From: Pseudomonas arcuscaelestis
Lineage (GTDB): Bacteria; Pseudomonadota; Gammaproteobacteria; Pseudomonadales; Pseudomonadaceae
Direction of reading: 5' to 3'
DNA: 64,000 nucleotides
NCBI RefSeq assembly: GCF_016881005.1
Contig: NZ_JACOPV010000023.1
Location: 1-64,000 of the forward strand
Shown here: one piece after another, positions 51,768-60,335 of the stretch
How positions within the stretch are numbered: position 1 is the stretch's first letter
Layout: each line of letters begins with the position of its first letter
Made by a program: the position numbers and the translations under genes
Notes under the pieces: generated by a model
Told to the model about the DNA's origin: nothing
Databases searched by the model: none
What the model saw: the letters and a program-made list of their open reading frames with translations, nothing else

Positions 51768-52460
51768 ATGAGAGTTTCGTTTTTTGCAGTCGCTTGCCTA
51801 CTGTTTAGTTTCACCAATGCCCACGCCGACGCACCCCGCACTTTCAGCGAAGCCAAAAAAGTTGCCTGGCGCTTGTATGCACCGCAGTCCACTGAGTTCT
51901 ACTGCGGCTGCAAATACAACGGCAACAGGGTCGACCTCGCCGCGTGCGGGTACATTCCGCGCAAGAATGCCAACCGCGCCTCGCGCATCGAATGGGAACA
52001 TATCGTTCCTGCCTGGCAGATTGGCCACCAGCGCCAGTGCTGGCAAAGTGGCGGGCGCAAGAATTGCACACGCAATGACAAAGTATTCCAGCGTGCCGAG
52101 GCCGACCTGCACAATCTGGTGCCAAGTATTGGCGAGGTAAACGGCGATCGCAGCAATTTCAGCTTCGGCTGGCTGCCTGAACAACGCGGGCAATATGGTT
52201 CATGCCTGACCCAAGTGGACTTCAAGGCCAAGAAGGTCATGCCGCGGCCATCGATTCGCGGGATGATCGCACGCACCTACTTCTATATGAGCAAGCAGTA
52301 CAGCCTCAAACTGTCCAAGCAGGACCGCCAACTCTATGAAGCCTGGAACAAAACCTACCCACCGCAACCTTGGGAACGCCAGCGCAATCAGCGAGTCGCC
52401 TGTGTGATGGGGCACGGCAATGAGTTCGTCGGCCCGGTGAACCTCAGTGCTTGCGGTTGA
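51768..52460 (+). CDS. endA: Periplasmic/secreted endonuclease I
   Basis: A 230-residue EndA/Vvn-type nuclease. A signal peptide ends near ANAHA-DA. The beta-beta-alpha-metal site has IEWEHIVPAW with catalytic His and ADLHNLVPSIGEVNGDRSNF, whose Asn ligates magnesium. Eight Cys suggest disulfides, as in the Vibrio enzyme. It starts six bases after DUF1654 and probably shares the SOS-controlled promoter. Confidence 0.95.
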   Translation: MRVSFFAVACLLFSFTNAHADAPRTFSEAKKVAWRLYAPQSTEFYCGCKYNGNRVDLAACGYIPRKNANRASRIEWEHIVPAWQIGHQRQCWQSGGRKNCTRNDKVFQRAEADLHNLVPSIGEVNGDRSNFSFGWLPEQRGQYGSCLTQVDFKAKKVMPRPSIRGMIARTYFYMSKQYSLKLSKQDRQLYEAWNKTYPPQPWERQRNQRVACVMGHGNEFVGPVNLSACG

Positions 52461-52463
52461 GCA

Positions 52464-52889
52464 TCAGGCCAGCGCCTGCAGGTAGGCGCTGGCCTGATGG
52501 TAACGAGCCAGGCGGGCCAGGTCTTCGGGGCCGGGAGAGGCAATGCGTGACAGGTCACTGTTGTCGGCAAGATCAGCAAGCTTCACTACGCGCGCCAACG
52601 GATCGTCGCCTACACGGATAACGAAAGCCTCATAGCTTTCCTCATCCCGACGGCTCAATGCCTGCACTGCGGCGAGGATCTTGAGGGTAAAGCCTTCGCG
52701 GGCAAGGTCCGGCAACGTCATCGAAGAATCCTCGAGCACATCGTGCAGCACCGCAACGATGCGTTGCTCGACTGTCGAGACCTGCAACATCACCCGTAGT
52801 GGATGCAGGATATAGGCAGCGCCGCCCTTGTCCTGCTGCCCTTCATGCGCCCTCGCTGCCACCGCAATTGCCCGCTCCAGCGTAGACAT
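52464..52889 (-). CDS. HD-domain phosphohydrolase (RelA/SpoT hydrolase-like, small)
   Basis: A 141-residue protein of only the HD hydrolase module. AARAHEGQQDKGGAAYILHP and AVLHDVLEDS supply the metal-binding His/His-Asp residues of (p)ppGpp hydrolases. It lacks synthetase, TGS and ACT domains, resembling small alarmone hydrolases or MESH1. A role in ppGpp breakdown is inferred. It converges on endA with three bases between the stops. Confidence 0.88.
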   Translation of the reverse strand: MSTLERAIAVAARAHEGQQDKGGAAYILHPLRVMLQVSTVEQRIVAVLHDVLEDSSMTLPDLAREGFTLKILAAVQALSRRDEESYEAFVIRVGDDPLARVVKLADLADNSDLSRIASPGPEDLARLARYHQASAYLQALA

Positions 52890-52901
52890 AAGCCCTCCTG
52901 C

Positions 52902-53093
52902 TCAATGCTCGCGCGGCTTATGGCGCGCCTTGCCGTGGACGTTGCTCAACCGGCCCTCATGCATAGCATAGTCAAGCAATTGTCCTTCGACATCAAAGTC
53001 ATGGCGCAGGTAAAGCGCAAGCGCCGGTTGTTTGTCGGCGCCTTCAGTCGGTTCGATAGGCTGTAGGGGTATGGCGGGCGACGCTTCCTTCAT
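52902..53093 (-). CDS. Hypothetical protein, 63 residues
   Basis: A small soluble protein (MKEASPAIPLQPIEPTEGAD), family not recognised. The ATG at 53093 has AAGGAG eight bases upstream. It is 12 bases ahead of the HD-hydrolase gene in the same direction, suggesting one transcript. Confidence 0.6.
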   Translation of the reverse strand: MKEASPAIPLQPIEPTEGADKQPALALYLRHDFDVEGQLLDYAMHEGRLSNVHGKARHKPREH

Positions 53094-53146
53094 CACAGCT
53101 CTCCTTGCATTGAGCTGTGAGTGTACGGGGCCCGGGAAGGCTGTGG

Positions 53147-53716
53147 CTAGCGTGGCGCGTCGTGCTGAATAACGATCGAGTCGGTACCCAGGCGCGTCAT
53201 CACATCAGCCTGCCGCGCCTCGGCCTCAGCCTTGCTCGGGAACGGACCGAGCAAAACCACTGGCTTGCCGTTGCGGTACACCACTGACGAAGGGATCTGC
53301 TTTTCGATCAGGCGGGCGGTCATGTCGCTCAAGGCGCCCATGTTCGCCCCCTGGACGATTTCAACGTCCCACCCTTCAGGTGCAGGCTTATCTGCCATGG
53401 CTTCGGCGCTGCGCTGCAGCTCGGCGCCACCACAGGCTTCGCGAATGCGCAGGTTGCTGCCCTTGTCGGCGAGAACAATCTCGTAGCCCTCGGTTTGCTT
53501 GAAGGCCACATAGCTGCGGTAGGGCAAAAAGGCACCAGCATCGTCTTTACTGCGCACCTGACCGCAAATGGTGCCCTGTTTGTCGATTCGCACGTTGCCG
53601 AACTTGGCCGTCTTGGGATTGGGCAACTGCTCGGCAATTTGCTTGTGCACGCCTTCGACTGCATTTTCGCAGCCGGCCAGAGCCAGTACTGCCATTACCA
53701 TCGCCACTTTGCGCAC
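53147..53716 (-). CDS. SPOR-domain lipoprotein
   Basis: A 189-residue lipoprotein. It starts at GTG 53716, with AGGAG eight bases upstream, and has lipobox LAGC near residue 17. The C-terminal 70 residues look like a SPOR domain (VVYRNGKPVVLLGPFPSKAE then AEARQADVMTRLG), which binds denuded peptidoglycan. The middle part has the paired Cys TICGQV and REACGGA. It may act in the cell wall. An open extension upstream reaches into the tRNA-Val gene and is not used. Confidence 0.82.
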   Translation of the reverse strand: MRKVAMVMAVLALAGCENAVEGVHKQIAEQLPNPKTAKFGNVRIDKQGTICGQVRSKDDAGAFLPYRSYVAFKQTEGYEIVLADKGSNLRIREACGGAELQRSAEAMADKPAPEGWDVEIVQGANMGALSDMTARLIEKQIPSSVVYRNGKPVVLLGPFPSKAEAEARQADVMTRLGTDSIVIQHDAPR

Positions 53717-53800
53717 GCGTCTATCTCCTGGATACAAGCGGCGGATTTTACCATCGGCGGCAAGGCCAAAGGTTACAATCGGCGGCCCGATGAAAGCAAA

Positions 53801-53827
53801 AAGGGCGATCCTTTCGGATCGCCCTTC
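53801..53827 (-). terminator. Terminator after the first tRNA-Val
   Basis: AAGGGCGATCC pairs with GGATCGCCCTT around TTTC or its complement. On the minus strand it is followed by TTTTTGC, just past the tRNA 3' end. Confidence 0.88.
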
Positions 53828-53838
53828 TTGTCGAGATT

Positions 53839-53915
53839 TGGTAGGCACAATTGGACTCGAACCAACGACCCCCACCATGTCAAGGTGGTGCTCTAACCAA
53901 CTGAGCTATGTGCCT
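53839..53915 (-). tRNA. tRNA-Val (anticodon GAC), copy downstream
   Basis: A 77-base cloverleaf. The acceptor stem is AGGCACA/TGTGCCT, the anticodon arm CCACC-TTGACAT-GGTGG and the T-loop GTTCGAGTC, with CCA encoded. Anticodon GAC reads Val GUC/GUU. It is identical to the copy at 54091-54167. Confidence 0.96.
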
Positions 53916-54034
53916 GCTGTGGGGCGCATAATACGCAGGTATGCACCTGTCGTAAAGCGAAATTTCATAAAAAAATCAGCAGCTTTAGTGCGCCTGGCTC
54001 GCCGAGGCATCGCAGAAAATCCAAGACAACAAAA

Positions 54035-54060
54035 AAGGGCCCACCTTTCGGTGAGCCCTT
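54035..54060 (-). terminator. Terminator between the tRNA-Val copies
   Basis: AAGGGC-C-CACC pairs with GGTG-A-GCCCTT around TTTC, with one mismatch. On the minus strand a T-run follows. Confidence 0.85.
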
Positions 54061-54090
54061 CTGGACCGCCCAGCAGGGGCGGATTTGATT

Positions 54091-54167
54091 TGGTAGGCAC
54101 AATTGGACTCGAACCAACGACCCCCACCATGTCAAGGTGGTGCTCTAACCAACTGAGCTATGTGCCT
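54091..54167 (-). tRNA. tRNA-Val (anticodon GAC), copy upstream
   Basis: Same 77-base sequence as the other copy, including the encoded CCA. The bases immediately 5' of both genes (gctgtggggc on the plus strand) are also the same, so the pair arose by tandem duplication. Each copy has its own terminator. Confidence 0.96.
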
Positions 54168-54353
54168 GCTGTGGGGCGGCATTCTACGTATTCGGTTGAC
54201 AGTGTCAACTCTTTTTTTTGGCTAAGCCACTGAATCTTAAAAATATTTAGCAAAAGCCGGGGTAAAGGATTTTTAACACATGACTAGCGGGTGTTTATTA
54301 TTATTGATAGCATCGGTACAGTCGTAAAAAATATAAAACAGAGGTTTCGCAGC

Positions 54354-55637
54354 ATGGCCAATACACCCTACCCTCAGTCCTACTACGCCGCATCGGCCAA
54401 TCCGGTACCGCCGCGCCCGGCGTTGCAGGAAGAGGTACAGACCGATGTCTGCGTGATCGGCGCCGGCTACACCGGTCTGTCCAGCGCCTTGTTCCTGCTG
54501 GAAGCCGGCTTTAGTGTCACCGTGCTGGAAGCCGCCAAAGTCGGTTTCGGCGCTTCGGGCCGCAACGGTGGCCAGATCGTCAACAGCTACAGCCGCGACA
54601 TTGACGTTATCGAACGTACTGTTGGCCCCAAGCAGGCGCAACTGCTCGGCCAAATGGCCTTTGAAGGCGGACGCATCATTCGCGAACGCGTAGCCAAATA
54701 CAACATCCAGTGCGACCTCAAGGACGGCGGTGTATTCGCAGCCCTGACGCCCAAGCAAATGGGCCATCTGGAATCGCAAAAGCGCCTGTGGGAACGCTAC
54801 GGCCATACTCAACTGGAGCTGATGGACCAGAAGCGCATCCGTGAAGTAGTCGATTGCGATCAGTATCTGGGCGGCATGCTCGATATGAGCGGCGGCCACA
54901 TTCACCCCCTGAACCTGGCCCTGGGCGAAGCTGCAGCGGTCGAGTCGCTGGGTGGCAAGATCTACGAGCAATCCCCGGCTGTACGCATCGAGCGTGGCGC
55001 TAACCCGGTTGTGCACACACCACAAGGTAAAGTGCGTGCCAAGTTCATCATTGTTGCCGGCAACGCCTACCTGGGCAACCTGGTACCGGAACTGGCGTCC
55101 AAGTCGATGCCGTGCGGCACTCAGGTAATCACCACCGAACCGCTGGGCGATGATCTGGCGCGTCAACTGTTGCCGCAAGATTATTGCGTCGAAGACTGCA
55201 ACTACCTGCTCGACTACTACCGCCTGACCGGTGACAAGCGCCTGATCTTTGGTGGTGGCGTGGTTTACGGTGCACGTGATCCGGCGAACATCGAAGCGAT
55301 CATCCGACCGAAAATGCTCAAAGCCTTCCCGCAACTCAAGGACGTGAAGATCGACTACGCCTGGACCGGCAACTTCCTGCTGACCCTGTCGCGCCTGCCT
55401 CAGGTAGGTCGTCTGGGTGACAACATCTACTACTCCCAGGGTTGCAGCGGCCACGGCGTTACCTATACCCACTTGGCGGGCAAGGTGCTGGCCGAAGCAC
55501 TGCGCGGACAAGCCGAGCGCTTCGATGCGTTCGCCGAGCTGCCACACTACCCGTTCCCAGGAGGCCAACTGCTGCGCGTACCGTTCAGCGCCCTGGGCGC
55601 CTGGTACTACAGCCTGCGCGACCGCCTGGGCTTCTAA
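54354..55637 (+). CDS. puuB: Gamma-glutamylputrescine oxidase-like FAD oxidoreductase
   Basis: A 427-residue DAO-family flavoprotein. The dinucleotide-binding motif is DVCVIGAGYTGLSSALFLLE near residues 31-50, followed by GFGASGRNGGQI as in PuuB and PauB. The C-terminal YYSQGCSGHGVTYTHLAGK binds FAD. In putrescine catabolism it oxidises gamma-Glu-putrescine. No other pau or puu gene is in the window. ATG 54354 has AGAGG ten bases upstream. Other amine substrates are possible. Confidence 0.88.
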   Translation: MANTPYPQSYYAASANPVPPRPALQEEVQTDVCVIGAGYTGLSSALFLLEAGFSVTVLEAAKVGFGASGRNGGQIVNSYSRDIDVIERTVGPKQAQLLGQMAFEGGRIIRERVAKYNIQCDLKDGGVFAALTPKQMGHLESQKRLWERYGHTQLELMDQKRIREVVDCDQYLGGMLDMSGGHIHPLNLALGEAAAVESLGGKIYEQSPAVRIERGANPVVHTPQGKVRAKFIIVAGNAYLGNLVPELASKSMPCGTQVITTEPLGDDLARQLLPQDYCVEDCNYLLDYYRLTGDKRLIFGGGVVYGARDPANIEAIIRPKMLKAFPQLKDVKIDYAWTGNFLLTLSRLPQVGRLGDNIYYSQGCSGHGVTYTHLAGKVLAEALRGQAERFDAFAELPHYPFPGGQLLRVPFSALGAWYYSLRDRLGF

Positions 55638-55658
55638 GCCCTGGCTGCTTCCAGGCTG

Positions 55659-56345
55659 TTACTGCCCCAGGGCACTGACGGCCTGGCGAGCTGCTCGTTC
55701 CTGGCCCGCCTGGGCCAGGTCATTGGCCGCCTTCAGCCAACGCTGACGGTCAACCTGAGCGGGCAACTGGCCCGGCTGCTGTACCAGTACCGCCCAACTC
55801 CCCTGCTTGTTCCACACCGATGTGAAATCATCAAAATCCATCAGCATGCGTCGATTCATCCCGGCACGCAGCAGCACGCGTTCCTTGTAGCGGTCGTAGC
55901 CGACCAGCAAGGCATAGCGCGGCTCACCCCAAAATGCCGCCCCCTCTTCAAACCGCAACAACACTGGATTACCCGCAGACACCTGGGTCAGCAGTGCGTT
56001 GAGTTTCGGCTCCAGCGGATAGACCACCATGCCATATTGCCGGGCAACGTTCTGCATCGAGTCCTGCAGTTTGTCGACCCCTTGCGGCAGCCCCAATGGT
56101 TGCTCAAGCAACCCTGGAGTAATGCGTACGCCTTGTTGCGAAAGTATGGCTGCCAGCGCCATGGGTGCGCTTTGATTGGCGTTGCCGCGATAAAACGGTA
56201 CCGAACCAATTTCTACGCGCTGAGCCAGGCCTTGGGTCGGCGCTGCTGGTTGACTGGCACAACCGACCAACGCGAGTGTCAGTGCACACGCTGCCAGCAG
56301 GCGGCCTGGGGCTATCGCAAAAAAGGTGTTAGACAGTGGCAGCAT
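55659..56345 (-). CDS. C39-peptidase-like lipoprotein lacking catalytic residues
   Basis: A 228-residue lipoprotein with lipobox LVGC. The mature part follows the C39-like (PA2778-type) pattern: VPFYRGNANQSAPMALAAIL, ARQYGMVVYPLEPK, GNPVLLRF, YALLVGYDRY, then WAVLVQQPGQLPAQVD and a helical tail. The usual catalytic Cys (CGP) is Ser (QSAP), and the His of HYAVV is Arg (RYALLV), so it should be inactive as a protease. ATG 56345 has GCGAGTG upstream; an ATG 19 codons earlier lacks a site. A binding or scaffold role is possible. Confidence 0.8.
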   Translation of the reverse strand: MLPLSNTFFAIAPGRLLAACALTLALVGCASQPAAPTQGLAQRVEIGSVPFYRGNANQSAPMALAAILSQQGVRITPGLLEQPLGLPQGVDKLQDSMQNVARQYGMVVYPLEPKLNALLTQVSAGNPVLLRFEEGAAFWGEPRYALLVGYDRYKERVLLRAGMNRRMLMDFDDFTSVWNKQGSWAVLVQQPGQLPAQVDRQRWLKAANDLAQAGQERAARQAVSALGQ

Positions 56346-56563
56346 GAACACTCGCTTGTGCTGATGCCCGGCAGACAGCGCCCGGCCCTGGGTTGCGATC
56401 ATAGGCCGGTAGAAGGCGCGGGTATAGAGTGAAGAAGGCTTAGAACAAAGCGGCCCAAGGCTCAAGACCATCGGTCAATAGCCTGCAACACGGCTTCGGC
56501 TAGACTCTAGTGGAGTTCGCGTGGCGAGCAAATTGGGCTGGCCATGGACCTGAGGAGGCAAAC

Positions 56564-56740
56564 ATGAGCCTGACAATGGCAATTTTCATGCTGGTTGGCG
56601 CCTGGTTGAGCGTTGCCGCCGCCATGCTCTGGGGGGTGCTGCGGATCGCCCGCCGTCACCACACCCACCATACCTTGCCCAAAGCCACCAACGAGGCCGT
56701 ACCCGTTCGGCGGAGCCGCCGACATGCCAATGCGCATTGA
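56564..56740 (+). CDS. Small membrane protein, 58 residues
   Basis: One membrane helix (about residues 3-28, MAIFMLVGAWLSVAAAMLWG) followed by a basic, His/Arg-rich tail. GAGGAGG lies seven bases before ATG 56564, which argues strongly for translation. The family is not recognised. Confidence 0.7.
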   Translation: MSLTMAIFMLVGAWLSVAAAMLWGVLRIARRHHTHHTLPKATNEAVPVRRSRRHANAH

Positions 56741-56811
56741 TTAGCATGCCAAGAACTTACTGTGGTGCCTACCAGTTCCCGAACGCCTCAACGCAAACAG
56801 TCAGCAAAAAA

Positions 56812-56832
56812 AAGGACTGCGCTGCAGTCCTT
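56812..56832 (-). terminator. Hairpin with T-run downstream of terC
   Basis: AAGGACTGC pairs with GCAGTCCTT around GCT. On the minus strand a run of nine T follows. Confidence 0.8.
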
Positions 56833-56855
56833 CGCGGATGAATCCGCTCCCACAA
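56831..56855. repeat. REP-like element
   Basis: CGCGGATGAATCCGCTCCCACA fits the Pseudomonas REP consensus (cgcggg...cccgctcccaca) with one altered base in each arm. It lies between the two hairpins behind terC. Confidence 0.7.
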
Positions 56856-56884
56856 AATGCCCCTAATGCCCGTAACAACAAAAA

Positions 56885-56912
56885 GCAGTTGCCCCCGCAA
56901 GAGAGCAACTGC
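56885..56912 (-). terminator. Terminator of terC
   Basis: GCAGTTGC pairs with GCAACTGC over a 12-base loop. On the minus strand TTTTTGTTG follows, 14 bases after the terC stop. Confidence 0.8.
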
Positions 56913-56925
56913 CCGGCTACTTACA

Positions 56926-57675
56926 TCATTCTTGCGCAGCTTCGCGCTTGATACGCGCCCTGCGCGACATGATGTTGAGCATTTCAATCGCAGTAGAGAA
57001 CGCCATCGCCGCATACACGTAACCTTTCGGTACATGGGCACCAAAGCCTTCGGCGATCAGGGTCATACCGATCATGATCAGGAAGCCCAGCGCCAGCATT
57101 ACTACGGTCGGGTTGTCGTTGATGAACTTGGCCAGCGGGTCGGCAGCGACCAGCATTACGATTACCGCACTCACTACGGCAATGATCATGATCGGCAGAT
57201 GCTCGGTCATGCCCACGGCAGTGATGATGCTGTCAATCGAGAACACGATGTCCAGAATCAGAATCTGACCGATTGCAGCGGCGAAGCCCAGTGTGACAGT
57301 CGACGAAGCCTTGGCTTCAGCCTGGGCGCGTGGGTCAACGCTCTCGTGAATTTCCTTGGTCGCTTTCCACAGCAGGAACAAGCCACCCGCAATCAGAATC
57401 ATGTCCTTCCAGGAGAAGGTATGACCAAACACGTCGACAACCGGCTCAGTCAACTGCACGATCCAGGCCACGGTACTCAACAGGCCCAGGCGCATGACCA
57501 GCGCCATGCTGATACCGATGCGGCGCGCTTTGGAGCGAAATTCCACAGGCAACTTGTTGGTCAGGATAGAGATGAAGATCAGGTTATCGATGCCGAGCAC
57601 GATCTCCATGGCCACCAGGGTGGCCAGGGCTACCCAGGCGGTCGGGCTTGCAGCGAGTTCCAACAAGTATTCCAT
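56926..57675 (-). CDS. TerC-family membrane protein
   Basis: A 249-residue protein with seven predicted membrane segments. The acidic motif EIVLGIDNLIFISIL near residues 24-38 and its repeat LDIVFSIDSIITAVGMTEHL near 140-160 are the TerC hallmarks and could bind metal ions. Related proteins are linked with manganese export or metal loading of exported enzymes. No ter genes flank it. ATG 57675 has AGGAATG upstream. Confidence 0.95.
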   Translation of the reverse strand: MEYLLELAASPTAWVALATLVAMEIVLGIDNLIFISILTNKLPVEFRSKARRIGISMALVMRLGLLSTVAWIVQLTEPVVDVFGHTFSWKDMILIAGGLFLLWKATKEIHESVDPRAQAEAKASSTVTLGFAAAIGQILILDIVFSIDSIITAVGMTEHLPIMIIAVVSAVIVMLVAADPLAKFINDNPTVVMLALGFLIMIGMTLIAEGFGAHVPKGYVYAAMAFSTAIEMLNIMSRRARIKREAAQE

Positions 57676-57705
57676 TAATCATTCCTGCATCGAGATAAGG
57701 GTGGG

Positions 57706-57945
57706 TCAGATTTCTTTGGAGCTGTCGTCGCGCTCGGACTTGGCGGTTTTTTCACCCTCGGAACCGGTGGCTTCGCTCAACGCCTGCTGAGCGGCGTCGT
57801 TAGTCTTGTCGATAGCTTCCTTGGCCGACTCAGCTGCCTGGTTGAGCATCTGCTGCGCGGACTTTTCCGCCTGCTCGCAACCGCTCATGGCAAACAGGGC
57901 CAACAGCAACACCAAGGGTGTACCAATGGATTTTAGGTGCAACAT
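57706..57945 (-). CDS. Small lipoprotein, helical
   Basis: A 79-residue lipoprotein with lipobox MSGC. The mature part is an Ala/Gln/Lys/Asp-rich helix (QMLNQAAESAKEAIDKTNDA), hydrophilic and possibly oligomeric. ATG 57945 has GGAG eight bases upstream. It is 30 bases ahead of terC in the same direction, so probably cotranscribed. Confidence 0.72.
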   Translation of the reverse strand: MLHLKSIGTPLVLLLALFAMSGCEQAEKSAQQMLNQAAESAKEAIDKTNDAAQQALSEATGSEGEKTAKSERDDSSKEI

Positions 57946-58080
57946 TTGAAGTTCTCCGTGTCGATGATCGATGCCCACTCAGTGGCACCGTGATGGCTGG
58001 AGATTCTAAATATCTTGATACATCAGGAAAATTCGTATTTTCAGCAGTTATACTTCGGTTTTTACGAATCGAGACATCGC

Positions 58081-58977
58081 ATGCTCAACTATCGACAGCT
58101 GCACTACTTCTGGGTGGTCGCCCGCACAGGTAGCATTGTGCGGGCCAGCGAGCAGTTGAACCTGACCCCGCAAACCATCAGCGGACAGATCAGCCTGCTC
58201 GAACAAACCTATGGCATTGAACTGTTTCGCCGTGTCGGGCGACAGCTGGAACTGAGCGAAAGCGGGCGTCAGGCGCTGACCTACGCCGAACAGATGTTTC
58301 AAATTGGCGGCGAGCTGGAAGCTATGCTGCGTGCTCGCCCAGATGAACAGCAAATTCTTTTTCGCGTCGGGGTGGCCGATGTGGTGCCCAAATCCATTGT
58401 CTACCGACTGCTGGCACCGACCATGGAAATGGAAGATGCCCTGCGCCTGAGTTGCCGCGAAGACAAGCTGGAACGCCTGCTCGCAGACCTTGCGATTCAA
58501 CGCCTGGACTTGGTGATATCCGACAGCCCCATGCCCAGCCACCTGGACATCAAGGGCTACAGTCAGCGCCTGGGGGAATGTGGCATCAGCTTTTTCGCCA
58601 CCCCTGCCCTGGCCGCCAGCCTGGGCGAAACGTTCCCCGCGTGCCTGCAACATGCCCCGTTGCTGATCCCCGGGCAGGAAACCGTCGTTCGTAGCCGCTT
58701 GCTGCGCTGGTTCGCCGAGCAGCAGATTCAACCGCGAATCGTTGGCGAATTCGACGACAGCGCGCTCATGCAGGCCTTCGGTCAATCCGGTAGCGGTATC
58801 TTCATTGGCCCTAGTGTCATCGCCGATGAAGTCTGCCGCCATTACGGCGTGCAACTGATTGGCCAGACCGACGCGGTCATCGAGTCGTTCTATGCCATTT
58901 CGGTGGAGCGCAAGGTCAAGCATCCGGGCATCATCGCAATCACCGAAGGGGCCCGGCGCCAGTTATTCAACTGGTAG
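58081..58977 (+). CDS. nhaR: LysR-family regulator NhaR-like
   Basis: A 298-residue LysR-type protein. The N-terminus MLNYRQLHYFWVVARTGSIV followed by RASEQLNLTPQTISGQI is nearly the NhaR signature. NhaR activates the sodium/proton antiporter gene nhaA in E. coli. No nhaA is in the window, so the target lies elsewhere. ATG 58081 is preferred over an in-frame ATG 22 codons upstream. Its last 11 bases overlap the convergent MFS gene. Confidence 0.9.
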   Translation: MLNYRQLHYFWVVARTGSIVRASEQLNLTPQTISGQISLLEQTYGIELFRRVGRQLELSESGRQALTYAEQMFQIGGELEAMLRARPDEQQILFRVGVADVVPKSIVYRLLAPTMEMEDALRLSCREDKLERLLADLAIQRLDLVISDSPMPSHLDIKGYSQRLGECGISFFATPALAASLGETFPACLQHAPLLIPGQETVVRSRLLRWFAEQQIQPRIVGEFDDSALMQAFGQSGSGIFIGPSVIADEVCRHYGVQLIGQTDAVIESFYAISVERKVKHPGIIAITEGARRQLFNW

Positions 58978-60121
58978 CGACGCTACCGCGTACACGCATC
59001 AACCCCAGGGCCAGGAGAACCGACAACCCGATCAGCAGTGCAGCGACGTAACCGAGACTAGCCAGGCCCAGGCTTTCAATCACCTGACCACCAATAATCG
59101 CCCCCAGGCCGATCCCAAGGTTTGCCCCGGCGATGTTCAGCGAAGCCGCAAAAGCTGGCGCCTTGGGCGCGGCCTTGATCAGACGCACGTGACTGACCAG
59201 AAACAGCGCCGCCTGAGTTGCACCCCAGATCGCCAGCGCGCCGATCAGGCCATAAGTGGAGTGAATACTCGGTACCAGGGCAACCAAGCCAACCAGCATC
59301 AACGCACAAAAGCCGCCCGAAGCCAGCAGCGGATGACGATCCACCGCTCGCCCGCCCAAGCTGTTGCCGATCAGGCCAACAGCGCCGAAGCCCATCAAAT
59401 ACCAGCCTACCCTAGCCCCATCGAACCCGGCCAAGCGCTCCAGAATGTCGGCCAGGTAGGTATAAACGGTGAACATGCCGCTGAACACCAGTACCGACAG
59501 CAGTACATGCCCCTGGAGCAAGCGACTACGCAAAATACCGAATTGCCCGCGTAAGGAGGTGGCCTGGTTATGGCGAGGGGTGCGCGGCAGGTAAAGGTGC
59601 AGCAGCAACGCCTTGGCCAGGGCCAGCAGTGCCAGCAAAGCGAAAGCGGCGCGCCAGCCCAGGGCGTCACCCACCAAGGTGCCGACAGGAATGCCGAACA
59701 CCGTGGCACACACCACGCCAAAACTGATCTTGGATATCGCCCGCCCGGCGTACGCCGGCCCAACAATATCAACTGCCGTTTCACTGGCCAGCGACCAGAA
59801 GACCGGCAACCCCAACGCCGGCAGCAACCGCGCCAGCCCCATTACGTAGATATTCGGCGCAATGGCTGCCAGCAGATTGCAGGCGGCGAACAGCAACAGA
59901 ATGCCGACGAACAGGCGCTTGCGCTCCAAGCGTGCACACCAGGCGGTAAGAAAAGGGCCAAAGCAGGCCACGGTGAAAGCAAACAGGGTCACCAACAGCC
60001 CTGCCTGGGGCACACTCACCGCCAGGTCGCGAGCGATGCCCGGCAGCAACCCGACGATCACGAACTCAGTGGTCAATACAGTGAAGCCGGCAGCAGCCAG
60101 CAGCAGAATCGGCAGTAACAT
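58967..60121 (-). CDS. MFS transporter, DHA1 (AraJ/NepI-like)
   Basis: A 384-residue major facilitator protein with 12 predicted membrane segments. The start TVLTTEFVIVGLLPGIARDL and the loop 2-3 motif AWCARLERKRLFV are those of sugar or purine efflux and drug exporters. The substrate is not predictable. ATG 60121 has GGAG six bases upstream. Confidence 0.9.
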   Translation of the reverse strand: MLLPILLLAAAGFTVLTTEFVIVGLLPGIARDLAVSVPQAGLLVTLFAFTVACFGPFLTAWCARLERKRLFVGILLLFAACNLLAAIAPNIYVMGLARLLPALGLPVFWSLASETAVDIVGPAYAGRAISKISFGVVCATVFGIPVGTLVGDALGWRAAFALLALLALAKALLLHLYLPRTPRHNQATSLRGQFGILRSRLLQGHVLLSVLVFSGMFTVYTYLADILERLAGFDGARVGWYLMGFGAVGLIGNSLGGRAVDRHPLLASGGFCALMLVGLVALVPSIHSTYGLIGALAIWGATQAALFLVSHVRLIKAAPKAPAFAASLNIAGANLGIGLGAIIGGQVIESLGLASLGYVAALLIGLSVLLALGLMRVRGSVATS

Positions 60122-60335
60122 CTACACTCCAGCGATCTAAACATTCACGGCGCTGAGCCGTTTCCAAGGGGCGCGCATACTACACGCCCGTCCTACGCAC
60201 TGACACAGGCAATCACCAATTGTGACCCGCTGTGCTAAAGTCGCGGCCCTTTAATGGTCCTGGTCGCCTGTACTGCGGTACATCTGGCACCGCATTGGGC
60301 CGGCTGCCCCTTTACAAGACTGAGAAACACCCGAC

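Noticed and set aside
53717..53878. N-terminal extension of the SPOR lipoprotein
   Set aside because: It would run through the terminator and into tRNA-Val; the GTG at 53716 has a good ribosome-binding site and begins the signal peptide.
54273..55568. 431-codon open frame on the minus strand
   Set aside because: Opposite the FAD oxidoreductase gene, whose dinucleotide-binding motif is clear.
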